Shown here: positions 8,185-16,006 of the stretch, piece after piece
How positions within the stretch are numbered: position 1 is the stretch's first letter
Layout: the number at the start of each line of letters is the position of its first letter
NCBI GenBank assembly: GCA_031549115.1
Contig: JAVBQJ010000004.1
Location: 1 to 19,410 of the forward strand
Length of the DNA: 19,410 nt
Direction: 5' to 3'
Source of the DNA: JAVBQJ01 sp031549115
GTDB taxonomy: Bacteria; Verrucomicrobiota; Lentisphaeria; Victivallales; Victivallaceae
Notes under the pieces: model-generated
The model's database searches: none
What the model was told of the DNA's origin: nothing
The model's input: the letters and a program-made list of their open reading frames with translations, nothing else
Made by a program: the position numbers and the translations under genes

Positions 8185-8988
8185 TTACTCGACGCCCCAC
8201 TCTTTCAGGCGGTTGACGGTGAGTTCGATGATTTTCTGGTGTTCTTCGCGGCCGGTACCGGTGATCGGCATCGCGGGGAAAAAGTCGAAATGGATTTCCC
8301 GTTCGCGGTGAATTTTGCCGAAGTCTTTGAAGCAGCCGGGGCCTTCGCCGATGAAGTCGGTTTTCAGTACAAATGGAACGACCTCGACGCCGGCGGCACG
8401 GGCCAGCTTGATCCCGATCGAATTGAAGTTCGCTTCTTCGAAAACCGCGCTGCGGGTTGCCTGCGGAAAGAGAATGATCGATTTGCCGCGCCCCAGCAGC
8501 TCCTTGCCTTTGGTCAACACCGTTTTGAAGTCGTCGCGCGGGTTGTTGCGGCCGACCGGAATGGCCTCCAGCGCCCGCATCACATCGCCGAAAAACGGCA
8601 CCGACAACAGCGATTCCTTGATCACAAAGGTGAAATCCAGATAGGGACGGACGATCGCGTGAAAGACCGCGGTTTCCAGCGAGCTCATATGATTGCCCAT
8701 CAGAATCACCGAACGGCCCTCCAAGGCGCGCAGATGATCCAACCCGCGCAGGTGAATTTTGCCGCCGACCGCCTCGACCAGACGGATATTCTGGTTGGAA
8801 AAATAAATCTGCCGCTCCTGGTCCAGTTTGCCGCGCCGGGCGCAGATACCGGTTTTCATGAAAATAAGATAATTGCGCAGAAAAAAATGAAACCGGTTCC
8901 CCAGAACCAGCTTATCCATCCAACCGCGTTTGCTCTCTTCCGGAGTGTCGTAGCTGTCCAGAGGAAACAAATTGATAAATTCCTTCAT
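8185..8988 (-). CDS. PlsC-like acyltransferase with an HX4E motif
   Basis: This belongs to the glycerolipid acyltransferase (PlsC/LPLAT) superfamily, which transfers acyl chains to lysophospholipids or similar acceptors at the inner face of the cytoplasmic membrane. The catalytic motif is H100-MSSL-E105, so HX4E replaces the common HX4D. Block III appears as FPQATRS (174-180) instead of FPEGTRS, and VPFVLKTDF matches the later conserved block. Replacement of Asp by Glu also occurs in LpxL-type acyltransferases, so the acceptor may not be lysophosphatidic acid. The start is the ATG at 8988 with GGGAG about 4 bases upstream, only 9 bases past the permease stop, so it is translated from the same mRNA. 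Confidence 0.85.
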   Translation of the reverse strand: MKEFINLFPLDSYDTPEESKRGWMDKLVLGNRFHFFLRNYLIFMKTGICARRGKLDQERQIYFSNQNIRLVEAVGGKIHLRGLDHLRALEGRSVILMGNHMSSLETAVFHAIVRPYLDFTFVIKESLLSVPFFGDVMRALEAIPVGRNNPRDDFKTVLTKGKELLGRGKSIILFPQATRSAVFEEANFNSIGIKLARAAGVEVVPFVLKTDFIGEGPGCFKDFGKIHREREIHFDFFPAMPITGTGREEHQKIIELTVNRLKEWGVE

Positions 8989-8997
8989 AAACTCCCG

Positions 8998-10932
8998 TTA
9001 CTTCCATCGATTGTATATTTGCGGGACCAGATATTTAATCACCGCGGCGGCCGGCAATGCGAAAATCATCCCGGTAATCCCGGCGAAAACCCCGCCCAAC
9101 AGCACCACGATAATCGTTTCCATCGTCGAAAGCCCCAACGCGTCGCCGATCACCAGCGGATACAGGAAAAATTGTTCCACAATCCCGTTGTGCCACAGGA
9201 AAATCCCGATAATTCCCAGAATCTGCAAGCCGCTGACCGTTGGTCCCCCGACCGCGAGCGTCACCAGCACCGTCAGGGTCGCCGCCGCAATCGGCCCGAT
9301 GAAAGGCAAGAGAATCCCCAACCCGGCAATGAACCCCAACACCAGGCTGTACGGCACCCGCAGCAATGTGAACACCGTCGAATACACGGTGAAGTCGATC
9401 GCCATCAGGATCATATAGCCGCGCAGCCAGATCCGCAGCTTTCGGATCACCTCGGAAATGATATTTTCCGCATCATTGAGCGTATCCTCGCGCGCCCCCG
9501 GCAGCCATTTGCCGTTGAACACCGTGCGCACCAGATACCCGGAGTACTTCCGGTCCTGGCTGGCGTCCGAACGCGCCGCGGCCGCCGACGCGATCTTGCT
9601 CAGGAACAACGAGAAAAAGAAGATCGTCAGCAGGACATCCAGCAGTACCCCGGCAACCCACGAGAAAAATTCCGCCGTAAACGAAAATATCCCGATGGTC
9701 TTGCGCGCGATGAAGTTCATCACCTCGCGCGGCGCATCCTCCCGCGACAGGAAATTCGAAATCTCCCCGATCATCCACTGCACCAGAGGCAACCGCTGAA
9801 AGCGCAGCTTCAACTGCTCCAGGTCGCTGTTCAAGCGATGCATCACCAATTGCAATGCTTCCAGCGGCGCCTGCACGATACCCTCCACCGGTTCCGGTTG
9901 CGGCGGCGCCACCGCCATCAGTTCCGGGGCCGGTGTCGCGGAAACCGTTTCCGCCGCCGCCACCTGCAGTGCCGTCGGCGGCGGCGGTTCTTCCTGTTTG
10001 TGCACCAGCGACTGCACCGAGTTGCCCAAACGCACCACATACTTGGCGGACAATTCGCTGACGATGACGATAAAGACGATCCCCAGCACCACCGCGGTAA
10101 ATACCGTCAGGCTCGACGCCCGCCCGATACGGGCAGAGCGCTCTTTGTTCCGCTGTTCTTCCCCCGACAATACCGGCGCCGGTTCGCGCCGGGCAATCCG
10201 GCGCGCCAGCCGCGGCAGCGGCGACAGCAGCCGGTCCACCAATGCGAAAAGCCACGAAACCGGATTGCGCCTGTGTGCCAGGCAGCGCTCGTAAAAACGC
10301 TCCACCGGCCAGAAAACATACGCGAGAATCAACCCGAAAACCACCGACTTCAGCACCGTCGCCGTCGCGATGAACACCACGATCACGATCAGTGCCACCA
10401 CGATCCCGGCACTGGATTTGATCAGCCGCCGCCGTTCCACGTGATCCCGGGTGGCAGCTTCCTCGATCGCTTTCAACTCCTCCGCCGTGATGGACAGAAG
10501 CCGGGCCAGATGCGCCACCAGAATCTGCTGCGCCGGAACATAATCGGCATTCGCCAGCCCCAATTCGATCAGCATCCGCAAGATCGAACACTGGGTGTCG
10601 GCGGGAAGTTCTTTGAGTACCTCGGCCGCCTCTTCCGGCGTCACCGGAGCACAGGTCTCCAGATAGGAAACCAGTTCGCCGACCTGACGCGCCGGATACT
10701 GCCGCGCGCAAATGGCGCGGAACGCATCCAGTTCATCGTCATCCACCCGTCCGTCATCCGCCAGCAGCACGGTTTTCACCAATGCCACCGTGGTGCGCGT
10801 CGCCGGGTCGAGGGAGCTGTCATGCCCCAAAGGCAATACGCCCGCGACAAAACTCCATGCGCGTCCGAAGCTCTTTTCCAGATACTTTCCGGCAGTTCTT
10901 CCCGGCGCGATCCAAGTTCCGGTTTTCGACAC
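8998..10932 (-). CDS. AI-2E/PerM-family permease with N-terminal TerB-like domain
   Basis: The C-terminal two thirds is an AI-2E-family (PerM/TqsA-like, DUF20) multi-spanning membrane protein. Hydrophobic segments begin near residue 174, and the typical closing block contains FIAGLGILLPFIGPIAA, GIVEQFFLYPLVIGDALGLS and ALPAAAVIKYLVP. Members export small molecules or ions; the substrate here is unknown. Residues about 45-155 are soluble and resemble a TerB/DjlA-type helical domain: LVKTVLLADDGRVDDDELDAF, then a second repeat-like half ending LARLLSITAEEL. Residues about 322-368 are a proline- and alanine-rich loop inserted between membrane segments. At 644 residues it is much longer than the usual 350-400. 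The start is GTG with AAGAGG 4 bases upstream. It follows purM by 23 bases. Confidence 0.85.
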   Translation of the reverse strand: MSKTGTWIAPGRTAGKYLEKSFGRAWSFVAGVLPLGHDSSLDPATRTTVALVKTVLLADDGRVDDDELDAFRAICARQYPARQVGELVSYLETCAPVTPEEAAEVLKELPADTQCSILRMLIELGLANADYVPAQQILVAHLARLLSITAEELKAIEEAATRDHVERRRLIKSSAGIVVALIVIVVFIATATVLKSVVFGLILAYVFWPVERFYERCLAHRRNPVSWLFALVDRLLSPLPRLARRIARREPAPVLSGEEQRNKERSARIGRASSLTVFTAVVLGIVFIVIVSELSAKYVVRLGNSVQSLVHKQEEPPPPTALQVAAAETVSATPAPELMAVAPPQPEPVEGIVQAPLEALQLVMHRLNSDLEQLKLRFQRLPLVQWMIGEISNFLSREDAPREVMNFIARKTIGIFSFTAEFFSWVAGVLLDVLLTIFFFSLFLSKIASAAAARSDASQDRKYSGYLVRTVFNGKWLPGAREDTLNDAENIISEVIRKLRIWLRGYMILMAIDFTVYSTVFTLLRVPYSLVLGFIAGLGILLPFIGPIAAATLTVLVTLAVGGPTVSGLQILGIIGIFLWHNGIVEQFFLYPLVIGDALGLSTMETIIVVLLGGVFAGITGMIFALPAAAVIKYLVPQIYNRWK

Positions 10933-10955
10933 GATGCCTCTTTTGCTGCGAAGGG

Positions 10956-12002
10956 TTATGCTTTGACCGTGACGTCCCGATTGCCCGGAACCACTTCTCC
11001 GATCACCTGGGCGTCAAAACCGGTTTCCGCGCAGATCCGCAGCGCCCGGTCCTTCGCGGCGGCGGGGACGAACCACACCATGCCGACACCCATATTGAAC
11101 ACCCGGTAGGCTTCCACCGGATCGACATTGCCTTTTTCCACCATCAGTTTGAAAATCGGCGGAGCCGGCATTTGCGTGCAATCGAAGCGGACACCGACGT
11201 TTTCCGGCAGAATCCGCGGCACATTGTCATACAGACCGCCGCCGGTGATATGCGCCATGCCGTCGAGCGGCTGGTTTTCCTCCAGCATCCGCGCGATCGC
11301 TTTCCAGTAGCAGCGGTGCGGCTTGATCAGCGCCTGTCCCACCGTCTCGCCAAGCTCATCCAGATAGGTATCCACGGCATAACCGCACTTTTCGAAAATA
11401 ATTTTGCGCGCCAGGCTGAAGCCGTTGGTGTGCAAGCCGACCGACGCGAGGCCGATCGCCACATGACCCGGAGCGATTTTGTCGCCGGTGATCAGCTTCG
11501 ACTTGTCGACGATCCCGGTAATCACGCCGACCAGGTCGAAGTCATTGCCGTACATACCGGGCATTTCGGCGGTTTCGCCGCCCAGCACCGCGCAATTGAC
11601 CTCGCAACACGCGTCGGCGATGCCGGAAAGCACCTGTTCATAAAGGGGGCTGCGCAATTTGCCGATCCCGATGTAGTCGAGGAAGTAAACCGGCTCCGCG
11701 CCCTGTACGGCGATATCGTTGACGCAGTGATTGACGATGTCGTGGCCGACGGACTCGTAGCTTCCCATCATCATCGCGACCATCAGCTTGGTGCCGACGC
11801 CGTCGATGCTGGATACCATGACCGGATTCTTGTACTTTCCGAGATCGATCTGAAAGAGGCCGCCGAAGCCGCCGATCGGCGCGAGCATCTCGGGTCGCCG
11901 GGCCGCGGCAAATTTCGGCTTCACCCGGCCCAAGAGATCCTGCGCCAGGTCGATATCCACCCCCGCGTCCTTATACAAATCACTTTTCACCTGCGTACTC
12001 AA
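10956..12002 (-). CDS. purM: Phosphoribosylformylglycinamidine cyclo-ligase PurM
   Basis: PurM (AIR synthetase) closes the imidazole ring in de novo purine synthesis using ATP, in the cytoplasm. Hallmarks are SSIDGVGTK, the HCVNDIAVQGAEPVYFLDYI block, GGETAEMPGMY, GLASVGLHTNGFSLAR and ITGGGLYDNVPRILP. The length of 348 residues is standard. The start codon is TTG at 12002, supported by AGGAGG 8 bases upstream and by the expected N-terminal KDAGVDID a few residues in; no in-frame ATG gives a better start. It leads an unusual operon with the AI-2E-type permease and the acyltransferase, neither of which is a purine gene. Confidence 0.97.
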   Translation of the reverse strand: MSTQVKSDLYKDAGVDIDLAQDLLGRVKPKFAAARRPEMLAPIGGFGGLFQIDLGKYKNPVMVSSIDGVGTKLMVAMMMGSYESVGHDIVNHCVNDIAVQGAEPVYFLDYIGIGKLRSPLYEQVLSGIADACCEVNCAVLGGETAEMPGMYGNDFDLVGVITGIVDKSKLITGDKIAPGHVAIGLASVGLHTNGFSLARKIIFEKCGYAVDTYLDELGETVGQALIKPHRCYWKAIARMLEENQPLDGMAHITGGGLYDNVPRILPENVGVRFDCTQMPAPPIFKLMVEKGNVDPVEAYRVFNMGVGMVWFVPAAAKDRALRICAETGFDAQVIGEVVPGNRDVTVKA

Positions 12003-12024
12003 CGGTCGATCCTCCTGTGTCTAT

Positions 12025-12034
12025 AAAGCGCTTT
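12025..12034. promoter_or_regulatory. AAAGCGCTTT palindrome in the purM leader
   Basis: A perfect 10-bp palindrome lies between the predicted transcription start (near 12045) and the purM ribosome site. Its CG-centred form resembles LacI/GalR-family operators. A repressor site is therefore possible, but a single 10-bp palindrome is weak evidence. Confidence 0.3.
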
Positions 12035-12051
12035 CATTCTTGCATCCGCAT

Positions 12052-12080
12052 ACTATACCCCGCGGAGGCGGATATTACAA
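12052..12080 (-). promoter_or_regulatory. purM: Sigma-70-type promoter for purM operon
   Basis: On the minus strand, TTGTAA (12080-12075), a 17-base spacer and TATAGT (12057-12052) form a promoter. The -10 box matches the consensus at 5 of 6 positions and the -35 box at 4 of 6. The -35 box lies inside the loop of a strong inverted repeat (12061-12094). Confidence 0.6.
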
Positions 12081-12094
12081 GTTCCGCCCCCGCG
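12061..12094 (-). repeat. 11-bp GC-rich stem-loop between the GH106-like gene and purM
   Basis: Arms 12061-12071 (CGCGGAGGCGG on the plus strand) and 12084-12094 (CCGCCCCCGCG) pair over all 11 positions in minus-strand RNA, with one G-U wobble. The loop is 12 bases. It begins 19 bases after the stop codon of the GH106-like gene and lacks a T-run, so it could be a non-classical terminator or RNA-stabilising hairpin for that gene. Its loop carries the -35 box of the purM promoter, so it may instead act in DNA as an operator. Confidence 0.6.
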
Positions 12095-12113
12095 ATTCCG
12101 GCGTCCCCGGCAA

Positions 12114-15100
12114 TCAGGCCAATTCGATTTTCGCCACGCCGAGCTTGACCAGGCAATAGCCCTCGTCATACGGCGGCGCCGGCCAATCGATCGCGTTGGG
12201 TTCTTTGTTGAACGACAGCGTGTAGACCGAACCGGATTCGCCTTCTTCTTTCAAGTGGAACGGCCCGAGCAAATTTCGCAGCGACTGCGTCAGTTCGAGC
12301 TCGATGCGGTTCTTTCCCGGCCGCAAAAGATCACCGACGGCAATCTCAAAGGGCGGCCAGAAACAAGCGCCGGCATCGGCCCCGTTGATACGGACTTTGA
12401 CCGAATTCACCCCGGCCGGCGTGAAGCGCAGCTGCCGGATGCCTTTCACCTCGGCGGCACTCAATTCCACCTCGCGCGACAAGGTCAGCGTCCCCGCCCA
12501 GAAGGGCAGTCCGGCCCGCAGCAGGTCCGCGGGATCGACCTCTTTCACCGGCGCCGTCAGCGCGAAATCGCCATACCAGCGTTCGGCCTCGGTATACACG
12601 CCCGTACCGCAGGAAATGCCGTTGTTCCAGCACGATTTCCGGGTCACCTGGGTCCGGCGGCCATTGTTCGCGACGCCGAAATTACCGGCCAGATAGACGC
12701 ATTCCACTTCCGTATCGTAGAACATCATGTTGTATTCGGTCTCGCAGGCGGCCGCGCGGCGCAGCTTGGCGTAGATCTCGGGATCCTGCCGGTAAGCCAT
12801 CCGGATCAGAATTTCGTTGCGCCCCGGACGCGGACGCGGCAGCGGCACCACCCGGAAGGCGGAGTCGAATACAAACCCCGTATCCTTCGCTTCGAACGGC
12901 ACCCCGTTGAACTGGAACGTCATCGCTTCCGGCGTTTCCACCACCAGCTTGAGCGAGGTGTCGTAATCGAACCCTTCGGCGCAATCGAAGTGGAAACGCA
13001 TCTCCAATTCGCACGGCCGCTCCAACCGCAGCAGCCGGTCGTGAATCACCCGGACGTCATTGGTTTCCCAGGCGCCGCCGTCGACCCGGAAGTCGCAGCG
13101 GTCCAGCGTCAGGAAGTTGTCGCCGGCCAGCGTACACTGCCATGCCGCGTCCGCCAGACAGCGCAGCGGCTCCCGGTTCCGCGCCGGAACCGGCTCAATT
13201 TCCGGCATGTCCGCCGCCGCCCGGGCCTCCGACACGAAAAACAGCATCGCGCCCGCCGGCGGGAATTCGTAATCCAATTCAATCCGCCCGGCGCCGTTGC
13301 TCCCGGCCGCCACCGGCCGGAACGCTCCGGTATCCGGATCGATCACCTCCAGGTGACCACCCTCCGGGAACACCAGATGCGCCTTGGCGCCCCAATTATA
13401 ACGCCGGTTCACCACATAATAGAGACGGCCGCGCCGCCCCTCCAGATCGTCGAAATCGCGATGGCAGCCGATCAATTGCAGCGCTTCCTGGCCGTCTTCG
13501 GTAATCACCAGCCGCGGCACCGCGGCGGCGGCCAGATGGGCGGCCGACGCCTCGTTGTCCACCCACTCCAGCGCGGCGAACCATGCCGCTTCTTCCTGAG
13601 TGACCGGCACGCCGTCGATCATCTGCCGTCCCGGTTCGATCTGATTGCGCACGCCGATGATCCGGCCGCCGGCGCTCTTGAACTTCCGGAACATTTCAAA
13701 TACCGTGCGCGACAGGTTGGTCAACTGCGGCAGCACCACCAGGAAGTACTTCTGCAATCCGATCCGGATGGTGGAATTTTCCGCTGCTCCGAGCTCCGCC
13801 ATCAACTGCTCGTCGCCGTAATGATAGGCCACCCGGTAACCGTCGAGGTGCTCGCTCAACAGCCGCAGGCTGTCGCTGTAAAGATTCATGAACTTGTCGT
13901 TGTCGTCGCCGCGGTACAAGGTCCAGCCGCTGGAAATCCCGTGCATCACCAACACGTCGGCGGAAAGACGCCCGACGCTCAACAACATGCCGACCCGGCT
14001 GAAATAGTCGTTGATTTTCGCGTAATCCTCCCACCACGGCTGGTGAAAAAACCAGGAACCCGGATAGTCGCGTTTGCGCATTCCCTTCAACGAATAGCTC
14101 TCCAGATGCTGGCAGAGGAAGTTGATCCCGTGCGCCATCTGAATCTGATGCATCCACTTCATCCCGTAGAAGTTGAAGTTCCATCCGGTCAGCGCGAACG
14201 CCTCGCTCATCACCTGGGCGTGGCCGCACTGTGCGGCCACGCTGGCGACCTGCATCATCGCGACCACGTACGGCTCTTCGCGGCTCAGGTGGTCCATCCC
14301 GGGGATGTGATAATACTGATACTGGGTCATGACCGATCCGTTGCTGGCGGTCTGCCAGGAATAGAATTCCTCCAACACATGGTGGCCGGTCAGCTCCCAG
14401 CCGTGGGCCTCGCACCAGTCGTAAATCTGCCGCATGAAGTTGCGCGAAAAAAGCCGCGCCACCAACGACCAGAAGCGCACCCGGACCGCCGGAGCGTCTT
14501 CATGATCGATGAACAACAGCGGCAGCTCGTCGAGCAGTTCACGCCCGTAAGCAATCCGGTATTCCTCCTCCAACACGAAGCTCCACAAGAGACCGCGCCG
14601 CGACAGCTGCGGCTCGTCGGTGAAAATCCCGCGCAGGTGCTTGAGCAGCTCCGGCGGCAGCTCGCGGTAGTAATGTTCGTGCGTCACCTCGATGAACCGG
14701 GCCACCACCTTGGCATCCAGATTGTCGACATAATACGGATTGAGTTCATAGAAACAATGCAATACCGGCCCGGAATAACCGGCCGGGACGCCGTCCCGGA
14801 AACGCGTCATGCCGTCGGCGGCATAAAACGCGATTGTATGTTCTTCGGCTTTGGCGTCCTTGGCGTCGATCCACTTGCCGACCAGATACTTCTGCTGGTA
14901 GGCAACGCCCATGCCGTTGACCAGGCCGCCGCCGAAGCCGGACGGCCAGCCGTTTTCGTCATAGAGCCATCCGCGCATGCCCAGCTTGCCGGCCTCGTCC
15001 AGCGTGGCGCGTACGCAAGCCATCCATTCGTCGCTCAGGTAACGGGTTTTCAAGCCGCCGCGGGCGTGCATGAAAAAGCCGCCGAGTCCGGCCGCGTGCA

Positions 15101-15221
15101 TTTCCCGCACCTGACGGCGCAACTCCTCCGGCTCCAGTTTATCGTTCCAGCTCCAAAACGGACACGGGCGAAATCCATAGTCCGGCCGCGCCAGGTCAAC
15201 TGGAAATTGCAGATTGTTCAT
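12114..15221 (-). CDS. GH106-like glycoside hydrolase (alpha-L-rhamnosidase-related)
   Basis: This is a 1035-residue protein of the GH106-like glycosyl hydrolase group, which removes L-rhamnose or related sugars from plant or microbial glycans. The N-terminal barrel shows RPCPFWSWNDKL (18-29), GWLYDENGWPSGFGGGL (84-100), RGIFTDEP (197-204, probable acidic active-site residues) and ELTGHHVLEEFYSWQ (276-290). The C-terminal part has beta-sandwich modules, including SVKVRINGADAGACFWPPFEIAVGDLLRPG near 940-970, typical of the family. No signal peptide is seen, so it should act in the cytoplasm on imported oligosaccharides. AAGGAAG precedes the ATG. It has its own promoter with an operator-like inverted repeat. 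The upstream minus-strand ROK kinase could phosphorylate a released sugar. The exact substrate cannot be read from the sequence. Confidence 0.8.
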   Translation of the reverse strand: MNNLQFPVDLARPDYGFRPCPFWSWNDKLEPEELRRQVREMHAAGLGGFFMHARGGLKTRYLSDEWMACVRATLDEAGKLGMRGWLYDENGWPSGFGGGLVNGMGVAYQQKYLVGKWIDAKDAKAEEHTIAFYAADGMTRFRDGVPAGYSGPVLHCFYELNPYYVDNLDAKVVARFIEVTHEHYYRELPPELLKHLRGIFTDEPQLSRRGLLWSFVLEEEYRIAYGRELLDELPLLFIDHEDAPAVRVRFWSLVARLFSRNFMRQIYDWCEAHGWELTGHHVLEEFYSWQTASNGSVMTQYQYYHIPGMDHLSREEPYVVAMMQVASVAAQCGHAQVMSEAFALTGWNFNFYGMKWMHQIQMAHGINFLCQHLESYSLKGMRKRDYPGSWFFHQPWWEDYAKINDYFSRVGMLLSVGRLSADVLVMHGISSGWTLYRGDDNDKFMNLYSDSLRLLSEHLDGYRVAYHYGDEQLMAELGAAENSTIRIGLQKYFLVVLPQLTNLSRTVFEMFRKFKSAGGRIIGVRNQIEPGRQMIDGVPVTQEEAAWFAALEWVDNEASAAHLAAAAVPRLVITEDGQEALQLIGCHRDFDDLEGRRGRLYYVVNRRYNWGAKAHLVFPEGGHLEVIDPDTGAFRPVAAGSNGAGRIELDYEFPPAGAMLFFVSEARAAADMPEIEPVPARNREPLRCLADAAWQCTLAGDNFLTLDRCDFRVDGGAWETNDVRVIHDRLLRLERPCELEMRFHFDCAEGFDYDTSLKLVVETPEAMTFQFNGVPFEAKDTGFVFDSAFRVVPLPRPRPGRNEILIRMAYRQDPEIYAKLRRAAACETEYNMMFYDTEVECVYLAGNFGVANNGRRTQVTRKSCWNNGISCGTGVYTEAERWYGDFALTAPVKEVDPADLLRAGLPFWAGTLTLSREVELSAAEVKGIRQLRFTPAGVNSVKVRINGADAGACFWPPFEIAVGDLLRPGKNRIELELTQSLRNLLGPFHLKEEGESGSVYTLSFNKEPNAIDWPAPPYDEGYCLVKLGVAKIELA

Positions 15222-15257
15222 TGTCTTCTGACTTCCTTTACTCTTTCTCGGGTGATT

Positions 15258-15290
15258 GGGTGAATCCCATACTATAAAAGGGATTCATCC
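15258..15290. promoter_or_regulatory. Inverted repeat flanking the -10 box of the GH106-like gene
   Basis: GGGTGAATCCC (15258-15268) and GGGATTCATCC (15280-15290) are complementary at 10 of 11 positions, with an 8-bp perfect core TGAATCCC/GGGATTCA. The 11-base spacer contains the -10 box of the minus-strand promoter. One arm overlaps the predicted start of transcription and the other sits in the promoter spacer. This is the geometry of a repressor operator, here probably sugar-responsive. The regulator gene is not in the window. Confidence 0.6.
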
Positions 15291-15299
15291 GACTTTCAA
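15271..15299 (-). promoter_or_regulatory. Sigma-70-type promoter for the GH106-like gene
   Basis: On the minus strand, TTGAAA (15299-15294), a 17-base spacer and TATAGT (15276-15271) match the consensus at 5 of 6 positions in each box. The predicted start near 15264 gives a leader of about 43 bases. This is one of the two best promoters in the window. Confidence 0.7.
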
Positions 15300-15350
15300 G
15301 CTCTTTCCGGAACATTCCCTCGGAGCTGACTTTACAATTGCAATTTCGTA

Positions 15351-15968
15351 TTACACCTCACCGCGCAGAAACGCCGCAATCCCGGTGAAAATCATCTGAC
15401 TGGCTAACGCCGCCAGCACCAGTCCGGTAATCTTGCTCAATATCTGCATACCCTTGCGCTTGAGCAGCCGCTCCAGTGAGTTGCTGGCGTATAACATCCC
15501 GCCCACCGCGGCGATCGCGCACACCATCCCGCCCAATACGCCGCAAAGCTCCCCCAACGGCAGCGACTTGGTCCCGGCGCTCATCACCAGCAATACACCG
15601 ATGGTGCCGGGTCCGATGGTGTAAGGTATCGCCAGCGGCACCACCGCAATATCGCGGTCGGCGTCCACGTTGTCGAGACTGCGGCTGCCGGAATCGTTGA
15701 CCAGCTGAATTCCGGTCAGCAGCAATACGATCCCGGCCCCGATCCGGAACGCATCCAGGGTGATGCCCATCAGATTGAAGATCATCTCTCCAAAGAAAAA
15801 CACCACCAGGCATGTCGCCAGCGCCGCCAGCGTCGTCCGCAGCGCCAGCATCCGGCGCGCCCGTACCGAATATTTTTCGGTCACGGTGACAAACATCGAA
15901 AGCACAAAGAACGGGGTCAACAGGAAAAAAAGCTTCCAGAATACCGCGATAAATGAATACTCAGACAT
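15351..15968 (-). CDS. MarC-family integral membrane protein
   Basis: MarC (YchE/YhgN) proteins are inner-membrane proteins with six predicted spans and no settled function; an early link to multiple antibiotic resistance was not upheld. The sequence shows six hydrophobic stretches and the family signature VVPLAIPYTIGPGTIGVLLVMS in the middle, with the SRSLDNVDADRDIAVVPL approach to it. I chose the ATG at 15968 (205 residues) because GGAGG lies 5 bases upstream. A TTG four codons earlier would place that ribosome site inside the gene. It follows the ROK kinase by 38 bases and is probably cotranscribed with it. The 129 bases after it contain the promoter of the GH106-like gene. Confidence 0.9.
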   Translation of the reverse strand: MSEYSFIAVFWKLFFLLTPFFVLSMFVTVTEKYSVRARRMLALRTTLAALATCLVVFFFGEMIFNLMGITLDAFRIGAGIVLLLTGIQLVNDSGSRSLDNVDADRDIAVVPLAIPYTIGPGTIGVLLVMSAGTKSLPLGELCGVLGGMVCAIAAVGGMLYASNSLERLLKRKGMQILSKITGLVLAALASQMIFTGIAAFLRGEV

Positions 15969-16006
15969 CACCACCTCCAAGAGGATACGCCCTCGATTCC
16001 GTTTGA

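Noticed and set aside
8239..11109. 956-codon plus-strand frame opposite the acyltransferase and permease
   Set aside because: Antisense shadow with no domain features; the opposite strand carries recognisable families.
12255..15263. 1002-codon plus-strand frame opposite the GH106-like gene
   Set aside because: Antisense shadow; the opposite strand has clear glycoside hydrolase motifs and a ribosome site.
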